NCBI GenBank assembly: GCA_963714065.1
Contig: OY970226.1
Span: forward strand, 1,736,001-1,800,000
From: JAZKID01 sp963714065
GTDB taxonomy: Bacteria; Pseudomonadota; Alphaproteobacteria; Rhizobiales; UBA4765
Direction of reading: 5' to 3'
Length of the DNA stretch: 64,000 nt
Shown here in pieces: positions 56,117 through 64,000 of this stretch; position 1 is the stretch's first letter, and each line of letters starts with the position of its first letter. The translations under genes were made by a program, and so were the position numbers. The notes under the pieces are model-generated. The model did not search any database. It was not told where the DNA came from and was given only the letters and a program-made list of their open reading frames with translations.

Positions 56117-57504
56117 TTCAAAATAGCAAACAAGCGGGGCGCAATACGCCTTCCACATCTGCGCAAAGATTTGACGCTGCGCAGAAGCAAGAAAAACCTG
56201 CCCCGCAAACGCAGGAAAGGCCCACCAAGGTTTGCATGAAGCCCGACGTTGCGGGACCGGCAAAACCGCAATCCGTGCAGGCACAAGCGCCAACTCCTTC
56301 GGGCTCGCCAACGCCGCAACCAGCCGGGACAGGCAAGGAAACCGCTCCCTCCCAAGGCATGCCTCTTGCCGTCAAGGCTGCGGGTTACTGCGCAGGTGCT
56401 CTAGGAACAGCTGCCGCGGGCGCGACAGTGGGGACTCAATATGTAGTTATGAAAACCAGCGAGTTGCTGCTGCAAGCAAAACAGATTTATGGAGATGCAA
56501 AAGCCGCTGCGGTTGCGACCGCGGCCGGAAAGACCGCTGATGCCGTTACGTCCGCAGACCGCGCCTTGCAGAATGCAAGAGCCGTCAAGGCAAAGGCGCA
56601 AACTATCTGGTCGGCAATTGTAGATGCCTACGAAAGAGGAGACTTGCCGGATCGGGCCTGGTCGGTTGTCGTCGATGGATACGATAACCATATCGTCCGC
56701 GTGTGGGATGAAAAATGGTTCGCTTTTCAGGATTGGTATGAGGAAAAATGGGATGAAATCTGCGCAGGCTATGAAGCCATGTACAACGGCATGATGGGCA
56801 ATGGACCGGGCAACTTGAGCCCGGCTTATCCGGGAAAACCTTCGGGAAGCAAATCTCCTGATCAATTTCAAAATGGTAATTTGTTGAGCAAGGCTGATAA
56901 AGCCAATAGTTCATCTAAACAATCTTCATCAAATTTGAACCTGCAACTTATTAGGGAGCAGCAAAGATTTGTAAATTCCAGCATGCCTAGATCATTTGCT
57001 CAGATGGTTCCTCCAACCTGGCTGGAGGAGCTGTTGCAATGGTATGAAGCCAAGCCTTCGGAATGTAGCGCATGGTTAACCGATATATGGGCATATTTGC
57101 GGAGCAGAGAAAATGATTTTGGCGTATCGAAAACTGATTACACGAGTGGACTAATAAGCAAGTATCGTAGCACTAAACTATTAAACTTGAAGTCATCGAT
57201 CTTATGGCTGGAAAGAGCGCAAGCGGCCCTTGAAAAACAGGGTTGCCCAACTTATTTCACGCAGCTATTTGAGACCGCTATTGAGCAGCGGCGAAAGATT
57301 CAGGGTGAATGGCTGCAGGAGGGCGCAGACCTGAATGCCTTGTTCAAAAAACCTATATCCAGCGAAGCCGAACTCGTTCTTTACTTGTTGATCAGCTCAA
57401 TGGGCAACAGCACATCCTTGGGCACCAAAATATACGTGGCCAGATATCGAACTAATCTCGCAATCGAGAACGCGGACAAGCTTATTACGCGTTTAATGTT
57501 TTGA
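56107..57504 (+). CDS. Large hypothetical protein (ORFan)
   Basis: 465 residues, not recognised. The first 80 residues are low-complexity, Gln/Pro/Thr-rich (KPAPQTQERPTK; TPSGSPTPQPAG). A Gly/Ala hydrophobic segment follows (AAGYCAGALGTAAAGATVG, about 91-112), then an Ala/Lys helical stretch, an aromatic, acidic segment (WDEKWFAFQDWYEEKWDEI) and a long helical C-terminal domain. The Pro/Gln-rich start with a single Gly/Ala segment recalls other ORFans of this window and could suit a secreted or membrane-acting protein, but no signal is seen. Start uncertain. Confidence 0.6.
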   Translation: MVVIQNSKQAGRNTPSTSAQRFDAAQKQEKPAPQTQERPTKVCMKPDVAGPAKPQSVQAQAPTPSGSPTPQPAGTGKETAPSQGMPLAVKAAGYCAGALGTAAAGATVGTQYVVMKTSELLLQAKQIYGDAKAAAVATAAGKTADAVTSADRALQNARAVKAKAQTIWSAIVDAYERGDLPDRAWSVVVDGYDNHIVRVWDEKWFAFQDWYEEKWDEICAGYEAMYNGMMGNGPGNLSPAYPGKPSGSKSPDQFQNGNLLSKADKANSSSKQSSSNLNLQLIREQQRFVNSSMPRSFAQMVPPTWLEELLQWYEAKPSECSAWLTDIWAYLRSRENDFGVSKTDYTSGLISKYRSTKLLNLKSSILWLERAQAALEKQGCPTYFTQLFETAIEQRRKIQGEWLQEGADLNALFKKPISSEAELVLYLLISSMGNSTSLGTKIYVARYRTNLAIENADKLITRLMF

Positions 57505-57534
57505 TGCCACTTGCGACAGCGCGTTGTGCGCGGA

Positions 57535-58089
57535 CTATTCCTTGTACCCCTCGCAATTCATTTTCCTGAAATTCTCCTCGATCTGCTCGCGCGCGCTTTG
57601 TTCCGGCACCAGTGCGCGCAGCACCGCATAGCCGCGCGTGCTTGGGGAGGCGACGATGAATTCCTGCGCCGCTTCCTCCACCTCTTCCTGCTGCTTGGCG
57701 GCGAAATCGTCCTCGCTCAGGACTCTGAGATCGAGCGGCGCATCGCCGATGGCGCGGTTGTTGATCGAATAATAGATGAAGCCGCGATTGGTATGCAGCG
57801 CCAGCCCCCAATACCATTGCGAGGGTTCGCCGAAAATGCGGAACGGATTTTTTTCGAGATCGTAGCGGCAGATCGCCATGACGACGGCGGGGTCGGCGTT
57901 CGGGTCGGCCGGCTGGCTGGGCGAGGCGGCGGGCAAAATGTGGAAACTGCCGGGCGCGCCGGTTTTTTCGAGCCGCGTCCACACATCCTGCGGCGCCACA
58001 TAGGGCAGGAGCAGAATGGTCGCCAGATGCGCGACGCAGGCAATGATCAGCGCGGAGACAAGCGTGATAGCGAGGCGGTTCCAGTTCAT
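57535..58089 (-). CDS. DUF1254 family protein
   Basis: 184 residues with an N-terminal membrane helix (about 6-30). FHILPAASPSQPADPNADPAVVMAICRYDLEKNP and YYSINNRAIGDAPLDLRVLSE match the short alphaproteobacterial DUF1254 protein that pairs with DUF1214. Envelope-facing, function unknown. Starts in an ATGA overlap with the DUF1214 gene. Confidence 0.85.
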   Translation of the reverse strand: MNWNRLAITLVSALIIACVAHLATILLLPYVAPQDVWTRLEKTGAPGSFHILPAASPSQPADPNADPAVVMAICRYDLEKNPFRIFGEPSQWYWGLALHTNRGFIYYSINNRAIGDAPLDLRVLSEDDFAAKQQEEVEEAAQEFIVASPSTRGYAVLRALVPEQSAREQIEENFRKMNCEGYKE

Positions 58090-58661
58090 TGGCAGCTCTC
58101 GCGGTCGATGACGGGCATGGACTGGTTTTCCAATCCGGCAGTCGTGGTCAGCGGCGTGTCGTAAAAGCGCAGCGTGAGGCGGAGCGGGCCGTCGGGCGGT
58201 GTCGGCAACCAGTTCCACGGCTGCACCTGGCTCGAGACCATGATCCTGAATTCGCCGTTATCGGCGCGCGTCACTTCCTGGCTGGTGAAACCGTGGCGGT
58301 TGAGCGGGTTGGAAAACAGCGCGCCGGAAGGGTCGGATGCTGTCAGGCTCCACCAGCGGGTGGGCAGGCCGGCGCCTTTGACGATATAGGTGCAGCCCGC
58401 GTTCAGCGCGCGGCCTTGCGAATCTTTCACGGCATCGAAGGCAACGCCCTCGCCGCCTCCGAGCGGGATCTGCGCCTGCTGCACGATCAGCGCCTGCGTG
58501 TAGGGATCGGCATCGATGCTGCCTGCACGCGGCACGCCGACCCAGGGGCCGAGTTCGACGCGGTCGAACCCCCATTGCCGCTCGAGCGCCATCCACGCGC
58601 TGCCAAGGCCGAGAAACAGGCCGAGCGCGATGGCGAGAAGGACGTGCAGGGGGTTATGCAT
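58086..58661 (-). CDS. DUF1214 family protein
   Basis: 191 residues: membrane helix at about 6-26, then a beta-rich periplasmic domain with DRVELGPWVGVPRAG, YIVKGAGLPTRWWSLTASD, SNPLNRHGFTSQEV, SSQVQPWNWLPTP and RLTLRFYDTP. Standard partner of DUF1254. Function unknown. Confidence 0.88.
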   Translation of the reverse strand: MHNPLHVLLAIALGLFLGLGSAWMALERQWGFDRVELGPWVGVPRAGSIDADPYTQALIVQQAQIPLGGGEGVAFDAVKDSQGRALNAGCTYIVKGAGLPTRWWSLTASDPSGALFSNPLNRHGFTSQEVTRADNGEFRIMVSSQVQPWNWLPTPPDGPLRLTLRFYDTPLTTTAGLENQSMPVIDRESCQ

Positions 58662-58816
58662 GCGCGAGGAGGGAGCAACTCATCTTATTGATCGATTTTA
58701 GGTTTATAGAGCCAAAATGGACCATGCAATAGTGGGCCTGATTGCTGGTTAACGTATTTATCTTGACTTTTTCCAAACAAAAGCAGATCGAGAGCAAGTA
58801 TTTTATGGAGACAGTT

Positions 58817-59221
58817 ATGGTTCAGCCAATAAATAATTTGCCTGCTTATTCCCGCGTTGCCCAGCCTCATGGCTTGGATTTTCATGATGCGTTCAGGCTT
58901 TCGGATACTAAAAAACAGGGCGATAAAAACTATGATTGCAAAGATAAACCTCCGACAAAGGAAGAACTGGAGTTCTGGGCTGATATAATGTTCGCCGGTT
59001 CTGGGTTTGGAGCTGGCGTCTCTGTAACAATGTTTTTGTCATGGCTTGGCGCTGGTATTGGAGTGTCGACCGGGGGCGGTACGGTTGCTGCATTGGGCAC
59101 TTTAGCTGCGCTAAAATTCAAGGCGAAATATGACAGCGATCACCGCTTTCGCGAATGGGTGGATAAGCGTATCGAAGATATTGGCACGCCGAAAGATATT
59201 GCTCCTCAGGCTGTGCATTGA
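58817..59221 (+). CDS. Hypothetical protein with Gly-zipper membrane segment
   Basis: 134 residues. Hydrophilic N-terminal 50, CKDKPPTKEELEFW, then a strongly Gly/Ala-patterned hydrophobic region (about 62-98: FAGSGFGAGVSVTMFLSWLG and following GIGVSTGGGTVAALG), then a charged amphipathic C-terminus (HRFREWVDKRIEDIG). The pattern suggests membrane insertion. ATG 58817 has GGAG six bases upstream; ATG 58805 is an alternative. Similar in design to the 31275 gene. Confidence 0.55.
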   Translation: MVQPINNLPAYSRVAQPHGLDFHDAFRLSDTKKQGDKNYDCKDKPPTKEELEFWADIMFAGSGFGAGVSVTMFLSWLGAGIGVSTGGGTVAALGTLAALKFKAKYDSDHRFREWVDKRIEDIGTPKDIAPQAVH

Positions 59222-59279
59222 TTTGTCTTGATTATAGAATTCGTAGGGTGGATTGAGCGGTAGCGAAACCCGCCATAAC

Positions 59280-59602
59280 TCGTCATTCCCGCGAAAGCGG
59301 GAATCCAGATATGATGATGAAAATCCATGAAACAGCGTTACAAGCTATCTGCCCCGCCGCGATTTCGAACACAAAAACGAGATCTTCGAAGGTTTCGCCA
59401 AACGTTACGGCTGTAACAAGCTTATCTATTATGAATTTCACGATACGATGGAGGGTGCCATCATTCGTGAGAAGCAAATGAAGAAATGGAATAGAAAGTG
59501 GAAACTAGAACTGATTGATAAATTCAATCCTAATTGGGAAGATTTATCGCAATCCCTAATTTAAGCTTTATATCTGGATTCCCGCTTTCGCGGGAATGAC
59601 GA
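59280..59602 (+). mobile_element. Decayed GIY-YIG element with perfect 33-bp inverted ends
   Basis: 59280-59312 and 59570-59602 are exact reverse complements over 33 bases (core TTCCCGCGAAAGCGGGAA). Between them is a broken GIY-YIG ORF. It sits beside another palindromic sequence, GTAGGGTGGATTGAGCGG (59243), possibly the target. Confidence 0.7.
59330..59564 (+). pseudogene. Truncated GIY-YIG ORF (copy 3)
   Basis: In one frame the DNA reads VTSYLPRRDFEHKNEIFEGF, AKRYGCNKLIYYEFHD, GAIIREKQMKKWNRKWK and NPNWEDLSQSLI then TAA (59562-59564), clearly homologous to the ORFs at 3111 and 53120. The first 20 or so residues, with the VYI and YIG strands and the catalytic Tyr, are missing, and the frame meets a stop upstream, so the product is dead. 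The rest of the gap to 59640 is the right inverted end and a short AT-rich stretch. Confidence 0.75.
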
Positions 59603-59640
59603 ACAAATAGATCTCGCTAATACGAACCTACTCTGCGTAA

Positions 59641-61845
59641 TTATCTCACCAGCGTCGCGTCGTCGCGTTTTTGCAGATCGCTGACCTGCGACGGTGCGAT
59701 CTCGGACTGCGCGGCCGCCTTGCTACTGTCGTTCACGGCCTGCACGAGACGGGTTTCGATCGCCATGATCGCGGTTGCCGCTTTCGGCGTCAGCGCAAAG
59801 GAGCGCAGTCCCCCTATGCGCGGCATGTTCTGCGCGATTTTATCCTTGTCGCCGTTCTGGCGCGACCCCGGCGACCCGTTCAGGCCGGGAATGGTTTTCA
59901 GTTCGATGCCGGCATGCGCGAATGTCATGAAATCGTTCCATGTCGCGGCGGGTAAGGTGCCGCCCGTCATATTGCGCATCGGCGAGTAATCGTCGTTGCC
60001 GAACCAGACGGCGGAGACATAATTGCCGGTGAAGCCGACGAACCAGGCATCGCGGTAGGAAGAGGTGGTGCCGGTTTTGCCCGCGGCCTGAATGCCCGGC
60101 ATGCGCGCGCGCACATAGGCGGTGCCGCCCGGCTCGAACACATTGGCGAGCAGCGTGTTCATGTTTCTTGCCGCTTTTTCCGGCAGGATCTGCTTGGCCT
60201 TGCCCGTATCGCGTTCGTGGCGGAAAATCACCTCGCCATTGGCATTGCGGATATCGACGATACCGTGCGCCTGTACTTCCTTGCCGCCCGCGGCGAACAC
60301 CGCATAGGCATTCGCCATGTCGAGCACCGTGACTTCGGCGACACCGAGCGGCAACGCGCGCGAGATCTTGAGTTCGGTATGAATTCCCATTTTATGCGCG
60401 AGATCGACGATGCTTTGCCGGCCCACCGCTTCGGCCAGACGCACGGCCACCGTATTGAGGGAACGCTGGATGGCCGTCATCAGCGTGACAGGGCCCATAT
60501 AGCTGCGCGTATAGTTCTGCGGCGACCAGTTGCCGAGCGTAATCGGGCCGTCGAGCACCACGCTGTAAGGCGTGTAGCCTTTCAGGATGGCTGCGGCATA
60601 GACGAAGGGTTTGAAGGAGGAGCCGGGCTGGCGCAGGGCGACAGTTGCGCGGTTGAATTGCGAGGCGCCGTAATCGCGCCCGCCGACCATGGCGCGCACG
60701 GAGCCGTCGGGCTCGAGGCATACGAGCGCGCCCTGGCGCGCGCGGTAATCGGCGCCGGAGGTGCGCAGCGACATTTCGATACTGTCTTCCGCCTTGCGCT
60801 GCAGGGAGCTGTCGAGCGTCGTCTTGACGGTAACCACTTTTTCCTTGTTGCCGACGATGGTCTTCACTTCGTCGAACGCCCAGTCGAGGAAATAGTCGGG
60901 CGCTTCCTGCTCGTCGCGGTTGACGGGCGAGGCGGGGTTGCGGCGCGCGCCGAACACCTGGCCTTCCGTCATGTAACCGGCATCGACGAGATTGCTGAGC
61001 ACGACATTGGCGCGGGCGCGGGCGGCGGGAAGGTTGACGTGCGGCGCGAATTTCGTCGGCGCCTTGAACATGCCGGCGAGCATGGCCGCTTCGGCAAGCG
61101 TGATATCGCGCACCGATTTGCCGAAATAGAATTGCGCCGCCGCTTCCACGCCGAAGGCGCCGCCGCCGAGATAAGCGCGGTCGAAATAAAGGCGCAGGAT
61201 TTCCTGTTTGGAGAGATGGGTTTCCAGCCATACGGCCAGGAATGCTTCCTTGATCTTGCGGTTGAGTGTACGTTCGTTGCTGAGGAAGAGATTTTTCGCA
61301 AGCTGCTGGCTGAGCGAGGAGCCGCCCTGGCGCACGCCCGAGGCGCGGATATTTTCGACGAGCGCGCGGAACGTGCCCGTCATGTCGATGCCGAAATGGT
61401 CGTAGAAGCGGCGGTCTTCGGTGGCGAGCGTCGCCTTGATCAGGTAATCGGGAATTTCCTCGAGCGGCACCTGCGAGGAGTGCAGCACGCCGCGCTTGCC
61501 GATCTCGTTGCCGGAGCGGTCGAGGAAGACGACCGCGTAATCCTGCGCCTGCCGCCAGTCCGTCGTGGCGGTGATATCGAAAGCGGGCTGTGCGAAAGCC
61601 AGCATGATGAGGCCGCCGAGCACGGCGAAGGTCGCGCCGTCCGAAACCATTTCGACGCCAAGACGCGTGATGCCGGACACGCCGAAGCGATCCATGAACA
61701 CACGGAAGCCGTCCCAGCTGCGCAGGAAACCGTCGCCGAGACGGTAGATGCTGGAATCGAGCCAGGCATCGACCTCCAGCAGGCCGAAACGCCGGTGTTC
61801 GCGCCGTAAATGATCGAAAGGGTCGTTGTCTTTGTTCCGCGTCAC
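59641..61845 (-). CDS. mrcA: Penicillin-binding protein 1A family (bifunctional)
   Basis: Synthesises and cross-links peptidoglycan. 734 residues: cytoplasmic tail, membrane helix at about 70-92, glycosyltransferase family 51 domain (catalytic Glu in TEDRRFYDHFG; GGSSLSQQLAKNL; KEAFLAVWLE), then a transpeptidase domain with SSFK in RQPGSSFKPF, RSLNTVAVRLAE (SxN) and KTGTTSSYRDAW. A C-terminal linker of about 100 residues follows. No other cell-wall gene adjacent. A 530-residue antisense frame over it is a composition artefact. Confidence 0.93.
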   Translation of the reverse strand: MTRNKDNDPFDHLRREHRRFGLLEVDAWLDSSIYRLGDGFLRSWDGFRVFMDRFGVSGITRLGVEMVSDGATFAVLGGLIMLAFAQPAFDITATTDWRQAQDYAVVFLDRSGNEIGKRGVLHSSQVPLEEIPDYLIKATLATEDRRFYDHFGIDMTGTFRALVENIRASGVRQGGSSLSQQLAKNLFLSNERTLNRKIKEAFLAVWLETHLSKQEILRLYFDRAYLGGGAFGVEAAAQFYFGKSVRDITLAEAAMLAGMFKAPTKFAPHVNLPAARARANVVLSNLVDAGYMTEGQVFGARRNPASPVNRDEQEAPDYFLDWAFDEVKTIVGNKEKVVTVKTTLDSSLQRKAEDSIEMSLRTSGADYRARQGALVCLEPDGSVRAMVGGRDYGASQFNRATVALRQPGSSFKPFVYAAAILKGYTPYSVVLDGPITLGNWSPQNYTRSYMGPVTLMTAIQRSLNTVAVRLAEAVGRQSIVDLAHKMGIHTELKISRALPLGVAEVTVLDMANAYAVFAAGGKEVQAHGIVDIRNANGEVIFRHERDTGKAKQILPEKAARNMNTLLANVFEPGGTAYVRARMPGIQAAGKTGTTSSYRDAWFVGFTGNYVSAVWFGNDDYSPMRNMTGGTLPAATWNDFMTFAHAGIELKTIPGLNGSPGSRQNGDKDKIAQNMPRIGGLRSFALTPKAATAIMAIETRLVQAVNDSSKAAAQSEIAPSQVSDLQKRDDATLVR

Positions 61846-61950
61846 AAAATTAACCTTTGGGTGATTTGTGCTAACTCTATAATACTGTTTTTTGTAAATT
61901 TTCAGCTATAGTTTTCAATTCTTGTTTAACGCTGACGCGCCGAGGATCGA

Positions 61951-62403
61951 TTGAGCAAAAAACCATTTTGGGATAAGCCTTTAGAGACGTTGAACCGCGC
62001 CGAGTGGGAAGCGCTGTGCGACGGCTGCGGCTTATGCTGCCTCAACAAGGTGGAGGACACCGATACGGGCACGTTAACCTTTACCTCGATCGCCTGCGAT
62101 CTGTTCGACTGCAAATCCTGCCGCTGCACGGATTACAAGCATCGCAAGCAGCGCGTGCCGGACTGCGTCTCTTTTTCGAAAAAGAACATGAAAGAACTCG
62201 ACTGGTTGCCGCCCACCTGCGCCTATGTGCTGCGGCATCTGGGCAAGCCGCTCTTTGACTGGCACTACCTGATTTCCGGATCGAGGGAGAGCGTGGTCGA
62301 GGCCGGTATTTCGGCGCGCGGCAAGGTAACAGCGTTCGAGCGCGACGTGCCGGATCTCGACGATTACGAAAAACATGCGATGGAATTGCCGAAGGGCGGA
62401 TAA
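61951..62403 (+). CDS. UPF0260 / YcgN family Cys-cluster protein
   Basis: 150 residues, recognised by CDGCGLCCLNKVEDTDTG, the conserved CxxCxxCC motif, and by CKSCRCTDYKHRKQRVPDCV and WLPPTCAYVLRHLGKPLFDWHYLISG. Family members carry several Cys that likely bind metal or a cluster; function unsettled. The start is a TTG behind CGAGGAT. Full length. Confidence 0.9.
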   Translation: MSKKPFWDKPLETLNRAEWEALCDGCGLCCLNKVEDTDTGTLTFTSIACDLFDCKSCRCTDYKHRKQRVPDCVSFSKKNMKELDWLPPTCAYVLRHLGKPLFDWHYLISGSRESVVEAGISARGKVTAFERDVPDLDDYEKHAMELPKGG

Positions 62404-62405
62404 AG

Positions 62406-62630
62406 ATCGTCATCGCGAGCGCGCAAAGCGCGCGTGGCGATCCAGCTTTATCAATATCAATAGGCTGGATTGCCACGTCGCTCACTTCCGGCCCTTCGCA
62501 CCAACATCGCTTTGCGATGTTGGTAATTAAAATACTTGGAACGCCAAGCTGTTCCAAGTGGCTCAGGGCGCTCGATGCTCGAATTGCTCCACCGGAGCAA
62601 TTCGCCGGGCTTCGCCCGTCGCATCTTATC
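62406..62630. repeat. Composite palindromic repeats before the terminase operon
   Basis: GTCATCGCGAGCGCGC...GGCGATCCAG, its inverted partner CTGGATTGCCACGTCGC, then further hairpins: CCAACATCG/CGATGTTGG, CTTGGAAC/GTTCCAAG, GAATTGCTCC/GGAGCAATTC. Fills the 62404-62709 gap; no gene seen. Confidence 0.75.
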
Positions 62631-62709
62631 CCACCGTATTCATACGTAGGAAAATATTCTTGACCGCGGCGCTGCTTTCGCGTAAACAGATATCATTCCG
62701 AAATTGTAG

Positions 62710-63066
62710 ATGATGAAGAAAACGACCGGGCGCAAAAGCGCGGCGAAAAGCCGCACGCGTGCGCCGCGAACCCTGCTCAAGCAATTGTTCAAGCAGTTCC
62801 AGCGGCAACTCGACGAGTTCGAGAAGCACAGCATCGAAGACAATCACGAGCGCGATGCGCGCTCGCTTTCCGCTCTTGCCGCAACGCTGGAGCGTTTGAT
62901 CGCATTGGATATTGAGATGAAAAAGAAACAGGACAGACAGCATGCCGCCAGAGGCGTCGACCGGGGAACCATCCTTCGCGCGCTTTGCGAGCGCCTTGAA
63001 AAACTGGCGAAAGCGGAAGACGGCAACGCAAAATCTTCCCCTTCTGGCGAGCGCACTGAGCGATGA
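62710..63066 (+). CDS. Small protein preceding the terminase
   Basis: 118 residues, very basic N-terminus (KKTTGRKSAAKSRTRAPR), then a coiled helix (LKQLFKQFQRQLDEFEKH, LAATLERLIALDIEMKKKQ). The position and shape match the small ORF that precedes the large terminase in gene-transfer-agent and related phage operons, perhaps a small terminase subunit. Its last 125 bases overlap the start of the terminase frame. ATG 62713 is an alternative start. Confidence 0.65.
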   Translation: MMKKTTGRKSAAKSRTRAPRTLLKQLFKQFQRQLDEFEKHSIEDNHERDARSLSALAATLERLIALDIEMKKKQDRQHAARGVDRGTILRALCERLEKLAKAEDGNAKSSPSGERTER

Positions 63067-64000
63067 ACAGATAGACTTCTTCCTGCACGACTGGGCGCTC
63101 TGGGCGCGGCCCGAACAATTGCCGCCACATGGAAACTGGATAACCTGGCTGTTCATGGGCGGGCGCGGGGCCGGCAAGACGCGCGCCGGAGCCGAATGGG
63201 TGAGGGGGCTGGCGCTGGGCCTGCCACCTTTTTCTAACGAACCTCTTTCGCGCATTGCGCTGATCGGCGAGACTTACGACGATGTGCGCGACGTGATGGT
63301 GGAGGGTGTCTCCGGCATTCTGGCCGTGCACCCGGGCCATGAGCGGCCGCGTTTCGAAAAATCGCGCGGGCAACTGATCTGGCCGAACGGCGCGATCGCG
63401 CAGATATTTTCGGCCGAGGAGCCGGACGGTTTGCGCGGACCGCAATTCCACGCCGCCTGGTGCGACGAGCTTGCGAAATGGCGCTATGCGCAGGAAACAT
63501 TCGACAATCTGCAATTCGGTTTGCGGCTTGGCGATTGGCCGCGACAAATGATCACGACCACGCCGCGACCGCTGCCCTTGCTGAAAAAACTTCTGAACGA
63601 TGCGGGTGTGTGCGCGACGCACGCAAAAACCGCGGCCAATGCCGACAATCTGCCGCCGGTTTTCTTGCAGCAGATCGAGGAACGTTACGGCGGCACTAGG
63701 CTTGGGCGGCAGGAGCTTGACGGCGAGTTGATCGAGGATCGCGCCGACGCATTATTCACGCGCGCCATGATCGATGCACATCGCGTGCGCGAGGCGCCGG
63801 ACCTTTCGCGCATCGTGATCGCGGTCGATCCGGCGATATCGAGCTCGAAGCGGGCCGACGCCTGCGGGCTGATCGCAGCCGCCAAGGGCGCCGACGGCCA
63901 TGCCTATATTCTGGAAGATGCGACGCTGCAGGCGGTGCGCCCGCATATCTGGGCGGCACGCGCGATTGAGCTTTACAATCGCTATGATGCGGATGCGCTG
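62942..64000 (+). CDS. Large terminase subunit, GTA/prophage type, 5' part
   Basis: DNA-packaging motor; open to the window edge (353 codons seen). Walker A GGRGAGKT at residues 73-80, Walker B WCDELAKW near 173-180, coupling motif TTTPRP near 205, and the start of the RNase-H-like nuclease IVIAVDPA with Asp296. Matches the terminase of alphaproteobacterial gene transfer agents. ATG 62942 follows AGGACA and lies inside the upstream gene; a later start is possible. A portal, protease and capsid gene are expected next. Confidence 0.88.
   Translation, partial: MPPEASTGEPSFARFASALKNWRKRKTATQNLPLLASALSDEQIDFFLHDWALWARPEQLPPHGNWITWLFMGGRGAGKTRAGAEWVRGLALGLPPFSNEPLSRIALIGETYDDVRDVMVEGVSGILAVHPGHERPRFEKSRGQLIWPNGAIAQIFSAEEPDGLRGPQFHAAWCDELAKWRYAQETFDNLQFGLRLGDWPRQMITTTPRPLPLLKKLLNDAGVCATHAKTAANADNLPPVFLQQIEERYGGTRLGRQELDGELIEDRADALFTRAMIDAHRVREAPDLSRIVIAVDPAISSSKRADACGLIAAAKGADGHAYILEDATLQAVRPHIWAARAIELYNRYDADAL

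Noticed and set aside
60217..61809. 530-codon frame opposite PBP1A
   Set aside because: PBP1A carries all glycosyltransferase and transpeptidase motifs on the other strand; the frame shows only shadow composition.

Overview
This looks like a chromosomal window from an alphaproteobacterium with G+C in the high fifties by eye. The evidence is a set of alphaproteobacterial gene families and neighbourhoods: tolQ-tolR-tolA-tolB-pal-cpoB-tilS-ftsH on one strand; rpmB, DUF3108, a helicase C-terminal part and fdxA; an Usg-family gene; a DnaA-domain-IV protein with DUF6456; DUF1491, DUF2336, DUF5330 and DUF1254/DUF1214 proteins; one full CtrA-type box; and, at the right edge, a terminase of the gene-transfer-agent or prophage type. 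I cannot fix the order. A Rhodospirillales- or Micavibrionales-like lineage is a guess. I saw no tRNA, rRNA or CRISPR array.

Layout. 1-7.1 kb: end of msrB, oligopeptidase B, Fe superoxide dismutase, a GIY-YIG ORF, a methyltransferase-like protein, an M20 peptidase, a small EF-hand protein and a CorA-type transporter. 7.3-12.2 kb: a large Ala/Gly-rich EF-hand-like protein, then the EF-P system (efp, epmA, epmB) and usg. 12.2-16.3 kb: a PAS sensor without an output domain, an EF-hand gene with a decayed tandem copy, and an ORFan. 16.3-28.1 kb: a hexuronate island with uxaA, uxaC, a four-gene ABC importer, uxuB, eda and uxuA. It covers glucuronate and altronate to KDG and KDPG to pyruvate plus glyceraldehyde-3-P. 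KDG kinase is not in the window. 28.3-38.9 kb: ftsH to tolQ, broken up by three ORFan genes. 39-46.8 kb: an ORFan, a Nudix hydrolase, argJ, fdxA, a helicase C-terminal domain with no motor, an AT-rich insert carrying an AAA ATPase, DUF3108 and rpmB. 47.5-55.6 kb: DnaA-like regulator, DUF6456, sufE, a histidine kinase, a peptidoglycan-binding protein, a second GIY-YIG element, DUF2336 and a lipoprotein. 55.6-64 kb: ORFans, the DUF1254/DUF1214 pair, a decayed third GIY-YIG element, PBP1A, an UPF0260 protein and the start of the phage/GTA-like operon.

Three themes stand out. First, intergenic regions are full of paired palindromes with the general form CGTCAT-[palindrome]-spacer-[palindrome]-ATGACG. 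Two GIY-YIG nuclease ORFs, one intact and one decayed, lie exactly inside such a pair, and a third intact copy abuts one palindrome. This suggests a family of very small mobile units with MITE-like empty relatives. Second, many AT-richer genes of unknown function have been added tightly around conserved genes, some sharing or abutting stop codons with them. Several have a hydrophobic Gly-rich segment or EF-hand loops. Third, two intergenic regions (43.50-43.66 kb and 47.03-47.16 kb) contain stacked hairpins that look like undescribed structured RNAs; the first lies in the AT-rich insert, upstream of six tandem 10-bp units and the AAA ATPase.
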